A model generated the notes under the pieces. That model was not told where the DNA came from. It worked only from the letters and a program-made list of their open reading frames with translations, and ran no database searches. A stretch of 64,000 nt of DNA from assembly GCF_009296185.1 (NCBI RefSeq), contig NZ_WBJR01000001.1, positions 124,001 through 188,000 on the forward strand, read 5' to 3'. Positions 33,565 to 45,076 of the stretch are shown here, piece by piece. Both the position numbers and the translations under genes were made by a program. The stretch's first letter is position 1; each line of letters opens with the position of its first letter. This DNA is from Hydrogenovibrio sp. JE_KL2 (GTDB lineage Bacteria > Pseudomonadota > Gammaproteobacteria > Thiomicrospirales > Thiomicrospiraceae).

Positions 33565-34929
33565 GTGCATCTTGTCGTGGGTTTAGGGATTACTGGAAAA
33601 AGTGTTTTACACTATTTGCTGTCGCAAGGCGAAGAGTGCTTGGCTTTTGATACCAGAGAAGGCTTTGACCTGACTGTTCTACAGATAGAGTTTCCATCCG
33701 TGCAATTTGCCTGCGGTCAGTTGCCTGTAGAGTGGGTGAGTCAAGTTTCGGCTGTTGTTATCAGTCCAGGGGTCGCTACTTCAGAACCTTGGTTGGACGT
33801 ATTTCATCAGGCAGGTGTTCCGATTATTGGGGACATTGAATTATTCGCTAGAGCAGTCGGTAAGCCTGTTGTGGCAATCACCGGGTCAAATGGTAAAAGT
33901 ACGGTGACAACCTTAACGGCACAGGTGCTTGCAGAAGCCGGTTATCGTGTTGGTCTGGGCGGCAATATTGGTGTGCCTGCACTGGATCTATTAAGAAGTG
34001 GACAAGGCTTTGATGTCTTTGTGTTAGAGCTTTCCAGTTTTCAATTAGAGACAACCTATTCCTTACAACCGACTTCGGCAACCGTGCTCAACGTGTCGGA
34101 AGACCATATGGATCGTTACACAGGACTGGAAGACTATCTTCAAGCCAAAATGACGATTCTCAACAACACGCAATGGAGTATATTGCCGTTTGACCTTGCG
34201 GATAGCCCAAGTAGTGATCCATCGCATGCTTTGCATTTTGGTTTACGACAAGCTACAGATGGTCGACCAGTTCCTTTGGCTGACACGCAATATGGGTTGA
34301 TTGAAAAGGATGGCGTTGATTGTTTAGGCTATAACCATACACCATTGTTAAAAGTAGAAAGCATGGCATTGAAAGGCGAGCATCATCAGTTGAATGCACT
34401 TGCGACCATGGCTTTGTGTAGACCTTTCAATGTATCGCCTCAAAACTATGAACGTGTTTTTGCAGCCTTTACCGGGTTGCCGCATCGCACGCAATTGGTG
34501 ATGGAAGAAGAGGGTATTCAATGGATTAACGATTCAAAAGGCACCAATGTTGGTGCAACTCAAACAGCAATTAAAAGTTTTGCCAAACAAACCAAAGACT
34601 CTGGCGGGCAAGTGATTTTGATTGCGGGTGGGGTCGGTAAGGAAGCGGACTTCTCTTTGATGGCGGAAGATGTACAAAATGCCTGTCGTAGCGTTATTTT
34701 GTTTGGTAGAGATAAAGACATTATCCGCAACGCGTTAATACCAAAGGTTATGGACGCGAAAATGCATTTGGTGGACGATTTAGCTCAAGCGGTTAACCTT
34801 GCTCGAGAAACGGCAGAAAAAGGCGATGTGGTGCTGTTTTCACCAGCCTGTGCCTCGTTCGACCAGTTCGCCAACTATATGGAGCGTGGAGACGTTTTTG
34901 AAAAACTTGTGAAGCAACTTTTTGAATGA
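33565..34929 (+). CDS. murD: UDP-MurNAc-alanine:D-glutamate ligase
   Basis: Adds D-glutamate to UDP-MurNAc-L-Ala; 454 residues. GTG start at 33565 with AGGGAA upstream gives HLVVGLGITGKSVLHYLLSQG, the Rossmann N terminus of MurD. Mur ligase motifs: ITGSNGKSTVTT (about 109-120), LSSFQLE (about 156), NVSEDHMDRY and INDSKGTNVGAT. It overlaps the possible TTG start of ftsW. Confidence 0.95.
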   Translation: MHLVVGLGITGKSVLHYLLSQGEECLAFDTREGFDLTVLQIEFPSVQFACGQLPVEWVSQVSAVVISPGVATSEPWLDVFHQAGVPIIGDIELFARAVGKPVVAITGSNGKSTVTTLTAQVLAEAGYRVGLGGNIGVPALDLLRSGQGFDVFVLELSSFQLETTYSLQPTSATVLNVSEDHMDRYTGLEDYLQAKMTILNNTQWSILPFDLADSPSSDPSHALHFGLRQATDGRPVPLADTQYGLIEKDGVDCLGYNHTPLLKVESMALKGEHHQLNALATMALCRPFNVSPQNYERVFAAFTGLPHRTQLVMEEEGIQWINDSKGTNVGATQTAIKSFAKQTKDSGGQVILIAGGVGKEADFSLMAEDVQNACRSVILFGRDKDIIRNALIPKVMDAKMHLVDDLAQAVNLARETAEKGDVVLFSPACASFDQFANYMERGDVFEKLVKQLFE

Positions 34930-34957
34930 CAACCTTCAAGGTAAAACTGAAATTTTT

Positions 34958-36133
34958 ATGAAGCAAACTGATGAATCTCTTTCTCTCCACCGAGTGCGTG
35001 ACTGGCGAGAGCTCAGCAAGCAATGGCCAATTGATTTTTGGCTGCTAGGCGCATTGCTGATTCTGATGGTCATCGGTTTAACGATGGTATCCTCCAGTTC
35101 CGTTGCCATTAGTGAAAAGCGTTTTGGCAATACACTGCATTATTTCTTACGCCAGGCATTTGCAATGGGGTTGGGTGTCTTTGCTGCTTATATCGTGTTG
35201 CATGTTCCCTTGTCTTTTTGGGAAAAACACCGCGGTCGAATTTTTATTTTCGGTTTGGTCTTGCTGGTGTTGGTTTTGGGTGTTGGTAGGGAAATCAATG
35301 GCTCCAAACGTTGGTTGCCGTTGATCGTTATGAACTTCCAAGTTTCGGAGTTTATGAAATTAGCCGTTGTAATTTTTATGGCGGGTTATCTGAATCGTCA
35401 TGCAAATGCGGTTAGAGAAAGTTTTGAAGCCGTCATGCGCCTGGCGATACCTTTCGGGGTGATGGCGATTTTGCTATTGCTTGAGCCGGATTTCGGAAGT
35501 ACCTTTGTTATTGCCGTGGTAATTACCGGTATGCTATTGATTGCCGGTGCGCCTTGGCGTTTCTTTGTATTGACCGTATTACCGATGGCCGCCATTTTGG
35601 TTACGATGGTTATCACTTCACCTTATCGTATGGCAAGGGTGACAAACTTCCTTGACCCTTGGTCCGATCCGTTTGGTAAAGGGTATCAGCTAACCCAAGC
35701 GTTGATTGCCAGTGGTCGTGGTGAGTGGTTTGGTGTCGGCATTGGTCAATCTGTGCAAAAGTTGCTGTACTTGCCGGATGCACACACGGATTTCCTTTTT
35801 TCCATCTACGCTGAAGAGTTTGGCTTAATTGGTGTTGGTTTCCTGATTTTCCTTTATCTTTGGATTTTGTTCCGTTGTTTCCGCATCGGCCGTAAGGCGA
35901 TTGAAAGCTCCAAGGCATTTGGCGGCTTAATCGCCTATGGCGTTGGGATTTGGATTGTACTTCAAGCCATTATCAACATGGGGGTAAATCTAGGGCTGTT
36001 CCCGACCAAAGGGTTAACCTTGCCATTTATGAGTTATGGGGGAAGTAGTGTCTTGCTACTTTCCATTGCCATCGCCTTGGTGTTCCGGGTTGATTATGAA
36101 ACTCGTTACTATAAAGCGGAGGAGCCTGAATGA
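34958..36133 (+). CDS. ftsW: Septal peptidoglycan glycosyltransferase FtsW
   Basis: SEDS-family polymerase that builds septal glycan strands with FtsI; about ten membrane helices. Conserved blocks: LTMVSSSSVAIS, GREINGSKRWL near residue 107, LEPDFGSTFV, and the C-terminal FPTKGLTLPFMSYGGSS. Start is uncertain: the ATG at 34958 (391 residues) is used here. A TTG at 34922 would add 12 residues and overlap murD by eight bases; neither has a strong ribosome site. It overlaps murG by four bases. Confidence 0.94.
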   Translation: MKQTDESLSLHRVRDWRELSKQWPIDFWLLGALLILMVIGLTMVSSSSVAISEKRFGNTLHYFLRQAFAMGLGVFAAYIVLHVPLSFWEKHRGRIFIFGLVLLVLVLGVGREINGSKRWLPLIVMNFQVSEFMKLAVVIFMAGYLNRHANAVRESFEAVMRLAIPFGVMAILLLLEPDFGSTFVIAVVITGMLLIAGAPWRFFVLTVLPMAAILVTMVITSPYRMARVTNFLDPWSDPFGKGYQLTQALIASGRGEWFGVGIGQSVQKLLYLPDAHTDFLFSIYAEEFGLIGVGFLIFLYLWILFRCFRIGRKAIESSKAFGGLIAYGVGIWIVLQAIINMGVNLGLFPTKGLTLPFMSYGGSSVLLLSIAIALVFRVDYETRYYKAEEPE

Positions 36134-37179
36134 AGCGAATACTGATTATGGCTGGTGGAACGGGCGGACATGTCTTTCCAGGTTTGGCGTTGGCGGCTAG
36201 TTTCAAGCAAAAAGGGATTGAAGTTGCCTGGCTTGGTACGCTGGGCGGGATGGAAAAAGAGTGGGTCGAGAAGGCACAGATAGATTTTTTTCCTATACGA
36301 ATCAAAGGATTGAGAGGGAATGGTTTGCTGGGATGGTTGAAGGCACCGATAAATGTCTTGAGAGCCTGGATTCAAGCCCGGCACATTATTAAACAGGTTC
36401 GTCCAGACATTGTTCTCGGAATGGGCGGGTTCGTGTGCGGTCCGGGTGGCTTGGCAGCAAGAAGCCTTGGGATCGATTTGGCTTTGCATGAACAAAATGC
36501 CATCGTGGGGTTAACAAACCGCTGGTTGGCACCTTTTGCTAAGCACATCATTACTGCTTTTCCGCAAAATCAGCTTCAGGGTGACAAGGTCGTATGCTTA
36601 GGAAACCCTGTAAGAGAAGGCTTGGAAGCGATTGCAACTGTCAACACGCATCGACCATTGCATTTATTGGTATTAGGGGGAAGTCGCGGCGCATTGGCGC
36701 TCAATAAAACGGTTCCTCAAGCACTTGCATTACTGCCCGAATCGGAACGTCCGGTTGTGATTCATCAAACCGGTACCAAAACGCTTGAAGAAGCACAGCG
36801 TGCTTATCAAGCAGCAGGTGTCAGCGCCAAAGTCGTGCCTTTTATTGAGGATATGGTCGAGGCTTATGAACATGCAGATTTGGTGGTTTGCCGTTCTGGT
36901 GCGCTAACGGTGTCGGAGCTGATGGCATCCGCAAGACCCGCTATTATGGTGCCTTTTCCTTTTGCGGTAGACGATCACCAGACTGCCAATGCAGAAGTGT
37001 TGGCTGCTATTGGTGGAGGAGAAGTGATTCAGCAAAGCGATTTGACGCCGGAAGGCTTGGTAGAACGCTTGCAGTTTTGGCAGCAAGGCGACGCGTTAAA
37101 AGCTGCCTCTGAACACATTCGAGCACAAGCCCCCCAACAAGCAAAAGAACAGATAGTCGAATTGTTGATCAATTCCTAA
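36130..37179 (+). CDS. murG: Lipid II synthase MurG
   Basis: Membrane-associated GT-B glycosyltransferase that adds GlcNAc to lipid I. 349 residues. N-terminal MAGGTGGHVFPGLA (8-21) binds the lipid phosphate. GMGGFVCGPGGLAA, LALHEQNAIVGLTNR, and the donor site VCRSGALTVSELMA and PFPFAVDDHQTANA follow. It is the last gene of the first dcw block; murC, normally next, lies 17 kb further on. Confidence 0.97.
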   Translation: MKRILIMAGGTGGHVFPGLALAASFKQKGIEVAWLGTLGGMEKEWVEKAQIDFFPIRIKGLRGNGLLGWLKAPINVLRAWIQARHIIKQVRPDIVLGMGGFVCGPGGLAARSLGIDLALHEQNAIVGLTNRWLAPFAKHIITAFPQNQLQGDKVVCLGNPVREGLEAIATVNTHRPLHLLVLGGSRGALALNKTVPQALALLPESERPVVIHQTGTKTLEEAQRAYQAAGVSAKVVPFIEDMVEAYEHADLVVCRSGALTVSELMASARPAIMVPFPFAVDDHQTANAEVLAAIGGGEVIQQSDLTPEGLVERLQFWQQGDALKAASEHIRAQAPQQAKEQIVELLINS

Positions 37180-37233
37180 CCTGTATAAAGCCTTCTTTAA
37201 ATAATCAAGACAAAAGTATGAACTGGAGTGGAG

Positions 37234-38046
37234 ATGTCAATGCAACCAAATAACCCCGCCTTTCCTGACTTAAAAGGTAAACGAATTTTAATTACAGGGG
37301 CATCCAGTGGTATCGGAGCAGGCATGGCAAAAGTGTTGGCCGATGCTGGCTGCCGCTTGGTGTTGCATTATCACGCCAATCCGGAAGGACTTGCCCGAAC
37401 GCTTGATTCAATAAAGGATACGGGCGTTGAAGTGGAAACCGTACAATGCGACTTTAGTCAGTTGTCATCTATCAAGCCTTTTTTTGAAAAGGCATGGGCA
37501 GCTTTTGCCGGGTTGGACGGTTTGGTCAATAATGCGGGCGTTATTACCAAAAGTTTAAGTTTGAAGGATGATGAGGCAGAAGCGTATGACTATACCTTGG
37601 CCGTCAACCTTCAAGCGCCCTATCGCTTGAGTACGTTGTTTGCCAAGCATTGTATCTCAGCCGAGCAGTCGGGAGTGATCGTGAATAACTCCAGTATTCA
37701 TGGGCAAGCGACTTGCGAGTGGTTTGCAGCCTATGCGTCCTCCAAAGCGGGATTGGATGCGATGACGAAGGTGCATGCAGTCGAGTGGGGTCAGTATGGT
37801 ATTCGTGTCAATTCTTTGGCGCCGGGAGTGGTACCGGTAGAAAGAACCTTTGATGTGTTGTATCAACCGGCTATGGAAAAGAAGTGGGTGGGCGCCATGC
37901 CTGCCGGGCGCTATGGTACGGTTGAGGATATGGGGATGGCGACAGCATACCTTTTGTCTGACGCAACAAGCTGGATGACTGGCAGTGTATTAACCTTGGA
38001 TGGTGGGCTGATTGCTAGAGGAAATTATCCTCGTAGAGATGCTTGA
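37234..38046 (+). CDS. Short-chain dehydrogenase/reductase
   Basis: A classical SDR enzyme of 270 residues: cofactor loop [12 protein letters not shown] (about 20-31), NNAG (about 93-96), catalytic Ser in NNSSIHG, and YASSK (Tyr and Lys). The C terminus [12 protein letters not shown] is common in SDRs of the 3-oxoacyl-ACP reductase/glucose dehydrogenase type. Substrate cannot be told. GGAG sits five bases before the ATG at 37234; a GTG two codons earlier is weaker. It stands at the murG break point of the dcw cluster. Confidence 0.85.
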   Translation: MSMQPNNPAFPDLKGKRILITGASSGIGAGMAKVLADAGCRLVLHYHANPEGLARTLDSIKDTGVEVETVQCDFSQLSSIKPFFEKAWAAFAGLDGLVNNAGVITKSLSLKDDEAEAYDYTLAVNLQAPYRLSTLFAKHCISAEQSGVIVNNSSIHGQATCEWFAAYASSKAGLDAMTKVHAVEWGQYGIRVNSLAPGVVPVERTFDVLYQPAMEKKWVGAMPAGRYGTVEDMGMATAYLLSDATSWMTGSVLTLDGGLIARGNYPRRDA

Positions 38047-38111
38047 CGAAACGTTTGGCATTTTTTTTGCTATGTTCGAAATGTCGAAAAAATTATAAAA
38101 CGGATGGAGTC

Positions 38112-40133
38112 ATGGTGGATTTTCTTAGTAAGCTGACAGTCAAGCGAAAAATGCGTTTCGGTTTTGGCGTGATTTGGGCTGTTCTAGCAATCATCACTAT
38201 TCAAGCTGCAGTCAATTTATACATCGTTAGGGTAAATGTCCAGAAGGTCGTTGACGTTAAACAACCCGTGGCTTTGAAAGCCAGTGAAATGTCGATGACA
38301 CTGGAAAAAAGCATGAACTCGTTAAGCATGTTTATGCTGACGGATGATGCTAAAAGTCTAGATACCTATGAAGATGGGCTGAAAAAAGCAGAAAAGCTTT
38401 TGGTCGAAGTCCGAAAAAACGTTGCAAATAGCGACTCCAAACAAAATGCTGATTTGAACTCTATCCAGAAATCTTTAAAAGAACTTCCTCCATTAGTGGA
38501 CGAAGTTAAATTATTGCAAACTGATCGAAACAAAAAATTTCCAGCATTTGAGTTCGTGAATAAGAACATGATCGGTCCTGCGCAAAAAATTCAGCAACAG
38601 ATCAGTTTGATGATCTCTTCCGAGCTGGAAGATTTGCAATCAAGCAGAAAGCCTGTTTTATCTACTTTGTTGTCAATGCAAAAAGATTGGCTGAACGTGC
38701 TAAGCAGTATTCGTGGTTATGTTGCTTTTAGAACCGATGGCATGGCGGCAGATGCGGAAAACTACCTTAACCAGTTTGAGGCAGGTATCGATAAACTGTC
38801 ACAGCAAAAAGAGATTGAATTAACACTTGAAGAAGATGACGGTATTGACGCAATTAAAGCACAATATGTTGATTACCGTGAAAGCTTTATGAAGCTTAAG
38901 GAAATCCATCAAGGGCCTAAATGGCGTATGGATACTTGGTTGATGGAACATAAAATTCAGCCAGTGTTCAAACAAATTGAAGAGCATTTGAACTCGATTT
39001 CTAGCCAAGCAATCAGTGATATGCAAAACACCAGTCAGACGGTTGTTGATAGCACGTTGCGTAATTTGATTTTGCTATTGAGCTTATCCATTATCGGACA
39101 ATTCGTTGGTATGTTGATTTCTCGTAAAGTGACTCGAGCGGTTGTACATCCGGTAGAGAACTTAGCCACTGCAATGAAAAATATCTCGCAGGGTGAAGGG
39201 GATCTGACTAAGCGTTTGACGATTAAAGGTCAGGACGAGTTGGCGGATTTGGCTAACTATTTCAACTTGTTCATCAGTCGTATTCAGGAAATGCTAAAAG
39301 AAGTGACTGAAACTGTCCATGAGTTGGAGCAGGCTTCAAGTGGTTTGCTAAGAGTCACCCATGAGACGAAAGACGGCGTTGAAGAGCAAATGCTGGCTTC
39401 AGAGAAGCTGAGTAATTCTATGGTTATCATGGATGAGAAGGCGAAAAGTGTTGAAGATCATTCGCACAATACTTCAAGTGCCACTGCACAAGCTGTGTCA
39501 CGCGTTAAGGAAAGTGGAGAAGTGGTTACCAGTGCTGCCGAGACAATCAAGCTGGTATCTAACCGAATGGATGAGATTACTCAAGCCGTTATGCAGTTGA
39601 ATAACGACAGTCAAACCATCAGCACAGTTATTAATGTGATTCGTGAAATCGCAGAGCAAACTAACTTGTTGGCATTGAATGCGGCAATCGAGGCGGCAAG
39701 GGCTGGTGAACATGGACGAGGATTTGCCGTTGTTGCCGATGAAGTACGTGGCTTGGCTCAAAGAACGCAAGAGTCTACGTTGCAGATTGAAGCGGTTATC
39801 GAAAAAATCCGTAAGGCGACAGAAGAAACCGTTACGGTGGTCGAGCAAGGACAAGAGACAACAAAAATCGGTTATGACTCGGTCATGAAAGTACAGAAAG
39901 TGTTGAGTCCGGTTATTATTTTGATGGATGACATTAATAATATGAGTAACCAAATGTTGGCATCGGCGCAGTCACAAAATGAACTTGTGAATGAAGTGAA
40001 CGGCAATATCAACCAAATTCACAAAGTGACTCGCAACACGGTTGAAGGCGCAGCCAATACGGAAACCTCCGGTAACCAGTTGCAGCACTTGGCTGATAAG
40101 CTTGAGCAGCTGGTTCATCAATTTAAAATCTAG
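38112..40133 (+). CDS. Methyl-accepting chemotaxis protein with helical sensor domain
   Basis: Chemoreceptor of about 673 residues. N-terminal membrane helix (about 14-36), a periplasmic helical domain (about 37-320) of the four-helix-bundle kind, second helix (about 322-340), HAMP ([25 protein letters not shown] in part), then a signalling domain with the conserved tip [35 protein letters not shown]. Start at 38112 has GGAG just upstream; a longer frame back to 38043 would add cytosolic residues without a ribosome site. Ligand unknown. A terminator follows. Confidence 0.9.
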   Translation: MVDFLSKLTVKRKMRFGFGVIWAVLAIITIQAAVNLYIVRVNVQKVVDVKQPVALKASEMSMTLEKSMNSLSMFMLTDDAKSLDTYEDGLKKAEKLLVEVRKNVANSDSKQNADLNSIQKSLKELPPLVDEVKLLQTDRNKKFPAFEFVNKNMIGPAQKIQQQISLMISSELEDLQSSRKPVLSTLLSMQKDWLNVLSSIRGYVAFRTDGMAADAENYLNQFEAGIDKLSQQKEIELTLEEDDGIDAIKAQYVDYRESFMKLKEIHQGPKWRMDTWLMEHKIQPVFKQIEEHLNSISSQAISDMQNTSQTVVDSTLRNLILLLSLSIIGQFVGMLISRKVTRAVVHPVENLATAMKNISQGEGDLTKRLTIKGQDELADLANYFNLFISRIQEMLKEVTETVHELEQASSGLLRVTHETKDGVEEQMLASEKLSNSMVIMDEKAKSVEDHSHNTSSATAQAVSRVKESGEVVTSAAETIKLVSNRMDEITQAVMQLNNDSQTISTVINVIREIAEQTNLLALNAAIEAARAGEHGRGFAVVADEVRGLAQRTQESTLQIEAVIEKIRKATEETVTVVEQGQETTKIGYDSVMKVQKVLSPVIILMDDINNMSNQMLASAQSQNELVNEVNGNINQIHKVTRNTVEGAANTETSGNQLQHLADKLEQLVHQFKI

Positions 40134-40147
40134 TTTGATTCAATGAT

Positions 40148-40173
40148 AAAAACTGCCTGCGGGCAGTTTTTTT
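40148..40173 (+). terminator. Terminator after chemoreceptor gene
   Basis: AAAAACTGCC pairs with GGCAGTTTTT around TGCG and ends in a run of seven T. Confidence 0.9.
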
Positions 40174-40275
40174 ATGTCTCATAAGAGATATTCATTTTCG
40201 CTTACGCTCCGGTTTTGCTAGACTTACGTTTTATAATTTTTTAGTCGTAGAATATTAACTTCAGTTTTAGCATTT

Positions 40276-41082
40276 ATGTGGACTTATCCCTCAATCGATC
40301 CTATCGCACTGGCCTTGGGGCCATTACAAATTCACTGGTACGGGCTTATGTATTTGGCAGGGTTTCTCTGCTTCTGGTTATATGGCTCTTATCAAGCAAA
40401 AAACAATCAATATTGGAATAAAGATTTAGTTGGTGATTTCTTATTCTACGGCGCGCTAGGGGTGATTCTCGGCGGACGTATTGGCTACATTCTTTTCTAT
40501 GATTTGCCACACTATATTGACCATCCGCTGGATATGTTCAAGTTGTGGATGGGCGGCATGTCTTTCCACGGTGGACTGATTGGTGTTATTTTGGCAATGC
40601 TTTGGTTTGCCCGTCATAAAATGAAAGTACCTTTGTTTGTGGTGTCAGACTTTGTTGCACCTATGGTGCCATTTGGCTTGTTCTTTGGGCGTATAGGCAA
40701 CTTCATCAATGGCGAATTATGGGGTAAGGTTGCCGATGCGCATTCCTACTTTGCGATGAAAGTTTTTGATCCGGCATTAAATCAGGTTGTTCCCAAGTAT
40801 CCGACACAATTGTTGGAAGCCTTTTTGGAAGGGCTGATGTTGTTTATCCTATTGGCTATCTACCAAAAGGGGAATCGACCTATGGGCGCTGTTTCCGGTA
40901 TGTTTTTAGTGTTGTATGGAATGTTCCGCTTTTTTGTGGAGTTTTTCAGAATGCCGGATCCTCAACTGGGTTACTTAATGTGGGGCTGGCTGACCATGGG
41001 GCAAATCTTGTCCTTCCCAATGATTTTGATTGGTTTAGGTTTGATAGCTTGGGCGTATCGCAAACAGAATAAAGAAGCGTAA
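40276..41082 (+). CDS. lgt: Prolipoprotein diacylglyceryl transferase
   Basis: Inner-membrane enzyme that adds diacylglycerol to the lipobox cysteine of prolipoproteins. 268 residues, seven hydrophobic helices. The family signature GRIGNFINGELWGK lies near residue 138, with HWYGLMYL near the N terminus and the FHGGLIG block near 95. The pair lgt-thyA is conserved in gammaproteobacteria; thyA follows after 12 bases. The ribosome site is weak. Confidence 0.96.
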   Translation: MWTYPSIDPIALALGPLQIHWYGLMYLAGFLCFWLYGSYQAKNNQYWNKDLVGDFLFYGALGVILGGRIGYILFYDLPHYIDHPLDMFKLWMGGMSFHGGLIGVILAMLWFARHKMKVPLFVVSDFVAPMVPFGLFFGRIGNFINGELWGKVADAHSYFAMKVFDPALNQVVPKYPTQLLEAFLEGLMLFILLAIYQKGNRPMGAVSGMFLVLYGMFRFFVEFFRMPDPQLGYLMWGWLTMGQILSFPMILIGLGLIAWAYRKQNKEA

Positions 41083-41094
41083 TTCGAGAAAACG

Positions 41095-41928
41095 ATGAAA
41101 CAGTATTTGGATTTGTTACAACACATTATTGATAACGGCTATGACAAGGGCGATAGAACAGGAACGGGTACTCGTTCGGTTTTCGGTTATCAAATGCGAT
41201 TTAACCTACAAGAGGGTTTTCCTTTAGTCACCACCAAAAAACTCCATTTGAAATCGATTGTGTATGAACTGTTGTGGTTCCTGAAAGGTGACACCAATAT
41301 TCATTATTTAAAAGAGCATGGTGTGCGCATCTGGGATGAATGGGCAACGGAAGAGGGTGACTTGGGGCCTTTGTATGGTAAGCAGTGGGTTGCTTGGGAA
41401 AAGCCGGATGGCACCACGATTAATCAGATTCAGGAAGTCATTGACACCTTGAAAAAGAATCCCAACAGCCGCCGTATGATTGTGTCAGCCTGGAATCCGG
41501 CCGATTTGCCAGATGAGTCCATTTCACCTCAGGAAAATGTCAAACAAGGGCGGATGGCTTTGGCGACTTGCCATGCGTTTTTCCAATTTTATGTGGCTGA
41601 CGGCAAACTGTCGTGCCAGTTGTATCAACGAAGCGCGGACACCTTCTTGGGGGTGCCGTTTAATATTGCCAGCTATGCCTTGCTGACACATATGATTGCG
41701 CAACAGACGAACTTGGACGTTGGAGATTTTGTCTGGACGGGTGGGGATGTCCATCTTTACAACAACACCATGGAACAAGCCAAGCTTCAACTGACCAGAG
41801 AACCTTTTCCTTTGCCTAAGCTTCATATTAAGCGTAAACCAGCGTCTATTTTTGACTATGACTTTGATGATTTTGAGATTTTGGATTATGAATCTCATCC
41901 CCACATCAAAGCACAGGTTTCAGTATGA
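41095..41928 (+). CDS. thyA: Thymidylate synthase
   Basis: Converts dUMP to dTMP with methylenetetrahydrofolate. 277 residues, slightly longer than the 264 of E. coli because of an insertion around [17 protein letters not shown]. The nucleophile cysteine is in [12 protein letters not shown], followed by [22 protein letters not shown] in part and the HLYNNTMEQ block. It overlaps folA by four bases; the two enzymes act in the same folate cycle. Confidence 0.97.
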   Translation: MKQYLDLLQHIIDNGYDKGDRTGTGTRSVFGYQMRFNLQEGFPLVTTKKLHLKSIVYELLWFLKGDTNIHYLKEHGVRIWDEWATEEGDLGPLYGKQWVAWEKPDGTTINQIQEVIDTLKKNPNSRRMIVSAWNPADLPDESISPQENVKQGRMALATCHAFFQFYVADGKLSCQLYQRSADTFLGVPFNIASYALLTHMIAQQTNLDVGDFVWTGGDVHLYNNTMEQAKLQLTREPFPLPKLHIKRKPASIFDYDFDDFEILDYESHPHIKAQVSV

Positions 41929-42446
41929 TGGAAAACACGAATTTCGATTTTTCGGCATGTAATCTTTCAATGATTGCCGCCATGGATTTGAACCGAGTGA
42001 TCGGTATCGACAATCAAATGCCATGGCATTTGCCGGATGATTTGAAGTTTTTTAAAGCTAAGACAGTAGGTAAAACTGTGTTGATGGGGCGTAAGACATT
42101 CGAGTCATTAGGTTGCCGACCTTTGCCGAATAGACGTAATCTTATTATCACTCGCAATGCTGACTACATTGCAGAAGGGGCTGAGGTGTACACCTCCATT
42201 GAGAAGGCACTGGAGAGTTGCCAGGCGGAAGCAGAAATTGTCATCATGGGGGGCGGCGAGCTTTATAAGCAGATGTTGCCATATGCTAATAAACTTTATG
42301 TGACATGGGTGCAGACAAAGGTAGAGGGAGATACCAGTTTTCCAGCATGGGATGATGCAGATTGGTCCGTTCTGGAAAAAGAGTGGCATGACGCAGATGA
42401 AAAACATCAATATGCATTTGAATTTGTGACATTAAAAAGAAAATAA
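41925..42446 (+). CDS. folA: Dihydrofolate reductase
   Basis: NADPH-dependent enzyme that regenerates tetrahydrofolate after the ThyA reaction. 173 residues. The core starts at [27 protein letters not shown], with Trp and Asp of the active site, [12 protein letters not shown], and [13 protein letters not shown]. An N-terminal extension of about 13 residues precedes the fold. It overlaps thyA by four bases; ATGATG leaves a one-codon ambiguity at the start. Confidence 0.96.
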   Translation: MMENTNFDFSACNLSMIAAMDLNRVIGIDNQMPWHLPDDLKFFKAKTVGKTVLMGRKTFESLGCRPLPNRRNLIITRNADYIAEGAEVYTSIEKALESCQAEAEIVIMGGGELYKQMLPYANKLYVTWVQTKVEGDTSFPAWDDADWSVLEKEWHDADEKHQYAFEFVTLKRK

Positions 42447-42478
42447 AAATATAAATTAAAAAAACAGAGAGAGGTGAC

Positions 42479-44947
42479 ATGAGTATCAAGACACGAATGT
42501 TCATTGGTATTTTTGGAGCGGTGTTTTTCTTGTTTGTCTCAAACATGATTGCTCAATATGTGTTTAGTATTACTACGGGCACAGCAACTGAAATCACTGA
42601 TAAAAACTACAAAAAAGTAGATATGTTGAACAGGTTGAAAAACTTGTCTGACACCAGAGCGATTTATTTCCGAGATTTGGTGATCTACGAAAAGCCAGAG
42701 TTGCTTAAGCAAACCCGTACGGCTTTAACGCAAACTGCCAACGATATCGGTGCGATCTTCAAACAACTTGATAGTGCCCATTTAAATCCAAAGGAAAAGG
42801 CGCTGTTTGAGCAAATACGTGACAATGTCGTGAGTGCCAACCAATCTTTTGGGAGTTTCATTACGGCATTGGATGCTGGTTTTCCTGAAGATGCCAGAGA
42901 CATTCTGATCAATGAGTTCAATCCGAAGTTTATTGCCTTTTCGAAACTTGTTTCAGAATTCAAATCTTATGAAGAAGTGCAAAATAAGCAACTGGTTAAA
43001 AAGCTAGATAATCAGCAATCATGGGGTAAAAAAGCCCTATGGACTGTCTTGGTGATGAGTATTTTGATCTTCTCAATTGTCGGTATTATCATCGCGAATA
43101 AATTCCTCAAGCCAATCAGTGCAATGAGAGATACCATGGCAAAAATTATTGATACAGGTGATTTGAGCCATCGCACACCTATCTATTCCAAAGATGAAAT
43201 CGGGCAAAGTGCGCAGGCAATCAATGAACTGTTATCGACCATTCATGCCGCGATTGATGATGTGAATTTTGTCATGTCGGAAATTTCCAACGGTAGCTTC
43301 ACACAGAAAATCGAGAACGATTACCGAGGCGATTTTGAAACCCTCAAGGCTGGGGTGAACAGCTCCTACGATCAAATTTATAACATGGTAGTCATGTTGC
43401 GTGGCACGGCGTCCAACTTGCGAAATGGTGCATTGGAGGCTATCCGTAACGAGCACGCTGAAATGAAAGGGGATTATGCAGCGGTCATTTCCGATATAGC
43501 GGTGGCAATGGATGCAATTCGTTATACGGTAGAAGATATTTCACTCACGTTGAGCAGTTTGTCGAAAGGTGATTTCTCTAGACGTGTGGAAGTCGAGACC
43601 TCTGGTGAGTTCATTACACTCAAAGATGCCATTAACCAGACCATTGATAACCTCGATCAATTCGTAGGTGAAGTGGTGAGTGTTCAGACAAAAATCAGTG
43701 ATGGTGATTTGACTGATTTTGTGAAGAAAAATTACCAAGGCAAAATGGCTGCGTTGAAAGACAGCTTGAATTTCTCTACCCAAAACATTGCGACCATGAT
43801 TGCAAAAGTGGGCGCGGTGACAAGATTGGTTGCAGATGAAGCCAATACGATTGCAGATAGTAGTGCAGCGGTTTCCGACCGTATCCAAGAGCAGACATTG
43901 GCGCTTGAATCGACATCAACGCAAATGGAGCACATGACTCAAACGGTTCAGCAAAATGCGGATGCAGCTTCTAATGCGAATCAGATGACTCAGGAAGCAC
44001 AAGAAAAACTGACTACCGGTGTCGAAATCATGGGGCGTGCATTGGCTTCAATGGATCAGATGACCGAGGCGAGTAAGAAAATCAACGACATTATCTCGAT
44101 TATCGACAGCATTGCATTCCAAACCAATTTGCTGGCACTAAACGCTGCGGTTGAAGCCGCTCGTGCCGGTGAGCATGGACGAGGTTTTGCAGTGGTTGCC
44201 GGCGAGGTTCGTAGTTTGGCAGGTAAGTCTTCCGATGCGGCAGCTGAAATCAAGAAATTGATTGAGAACTCAGTCAATATCAGTGATGAAAGTGGGCGTT
44301 ACGTTAAGCAAACCAGTGATGCGTTGGTTGAAGTGAATGAATCTATGCAGCAAATGTCGAAAATGATTTCAGAAATTGCTTCGGCAACCAGAGATCAGGC
44401 AAACGGCATTTCGAAGGTGAATGAATCTATCGAGGGAATGGAGTCCAGCACACAGCAAAATGCTGGTCTGATTGAGGAGTCTGCTTCTGGAAGCCAGGAT
44501 TTGTTTGCCCAATCTGAACAGTTATTGCAGTTGGTGCAAGGTTTCAAATTGGATAATAGCGTGGTTCACCGTGTCGAGCGCCACCAGCAGCACTCTGAGT
44601 TGGCACAACAATTTGAAAAAATGGTTGAGGCGCACCGAGCTTGGAAAGGCAAAATCCGCGGGTTTGTCGACGGAATGGATATAGGGGTTACCTATGAGGT
44701 TGCAACTGACCATACCGCCTGTATTCTAGGAAAATGGTACTATGGCGACGGACAAAGCTTGATGCACATGCCTTTGATGCAAGAGCTTGGACAAGAGCAT
44801 ATGGAAATGCATCAGGCTATCAAGAAAGTAATGGATGCCAAAGAGATTGGTGACGACGATTTGGTTGCAGAAGGTTTGACTCAAATCGATAAGAAATCTG
44901 AAAAAGTGGTGGCAATCCTAGAGCAGTTGGAAGATGAAGTCTCCTAA
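42479..44947 (+). CDS. Chemoreceptor with C-terminal zinc-binding CZB domain
   Basis: An 822-residue methyl-accepting protein. Membrane helices lie at about 8-28 and 182-204 around a helical sensor region; HAMP-like segments follow in a long series (about 205-420). The signalling tip is [35 protein letters not shown]. The last 100 residues form a CZB domain: His719, Cys748 in [12 protein letters not shown], and His774/His778 in EHMEMH are the probable zinc ligands. It lies next to, and convergent with, zinc uptake genes. GAGAGAGG precedes ATG. Confidence 0.92.
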   Translation: MSIKTRMFIGIFGAVFFLFVSNMIAQYVFSITTGTATEITDKNYKKVDMLNRLKNLSDTRAIYFRDLVIYEKPELLKQTRTALTQTANDIGAIFKQLDSAHLNPKEKALFEQIRDNVVSANQSFGSFITALDAGFPEDARDILINEFNPKFIAFSKLVSEFKSYEEVQNKQLVKKLDNQQSWGKKALWTVLVMSILIFSIVGIIIANKFLKPISAMRDTMAKIIDTGDLSHRTPIYSKDEIGQSAQAINELLSTIHAAIDDVNFVMSEISNGSFTQKIENDYRGDFETLKAGVNSSYDQIYNMVVMLRGTASNLRNGALEAIRNEHAEMKGDYAAVISDIAVAMDAIRYTVEDISLTLSSLSKGDFSRRVEVETSGEFITLKDAINQTIDNLDQFVGEVVSVQTKISDGDLTDFVKKNYQGKMAALKDSLNFSTQNIATMIAKVGAVTRLVADEANTIADSSAAVSDRIQEQTLALESTSTQMEHMTQTVQQNADAASNANQMTQEAQEKLTTGVEIMGRALASMDQMTEASKKINDIISIIDSIAFQTNLLALNAAVEAARAGEHGRGFAVVAGEVRSLAGKSSDAAAEIKKLIENSVNISDESGRYVKQTSDALVEVNESMQQMSKMISEIASATRDQANGISKVNESIEGMESSTQQNAGLIEESASGSQDLFAQSEQLLQLVQGFKLDNSVVHRVERHQQHSELAQQFEKMVEAHRAWKGKIRGFVDGMDIGVTYEVATDHTACILGKWYYGDGQSLMHMPLMQELGQEHMEMHQAIKKVMDAKEIGDDDLVAEGLTQIDKKSEKVVAILEQLEDEVS

Positions 44948-45031
44948 CTGAGTGTCACATTCTAAACGGGCAAGTGCTGTTTTCACGGTGCTTGCCTGTT
45001 TCTATTCTATAGATTCGCTCTGAATCAAAGA

Positions 45032-45050
45032 CCCCAACCTGGTAGATTTT
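45032..45050 (-). repeat. 19-bp dispersed motif, copy 5
   Basis: CCCCAACCTGGTAGATTTT, full match, in the gap between the convergent CZB chemoreceptor and znuB genes. A weak GGCAAG/CTTGCC hairpin at about 44969-44996 may terminate the chemoreceptor message. Confidence 0.9.
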
Positions 45051-45076
45051 AATAAAGCTGATAAGCGGAATGGCTT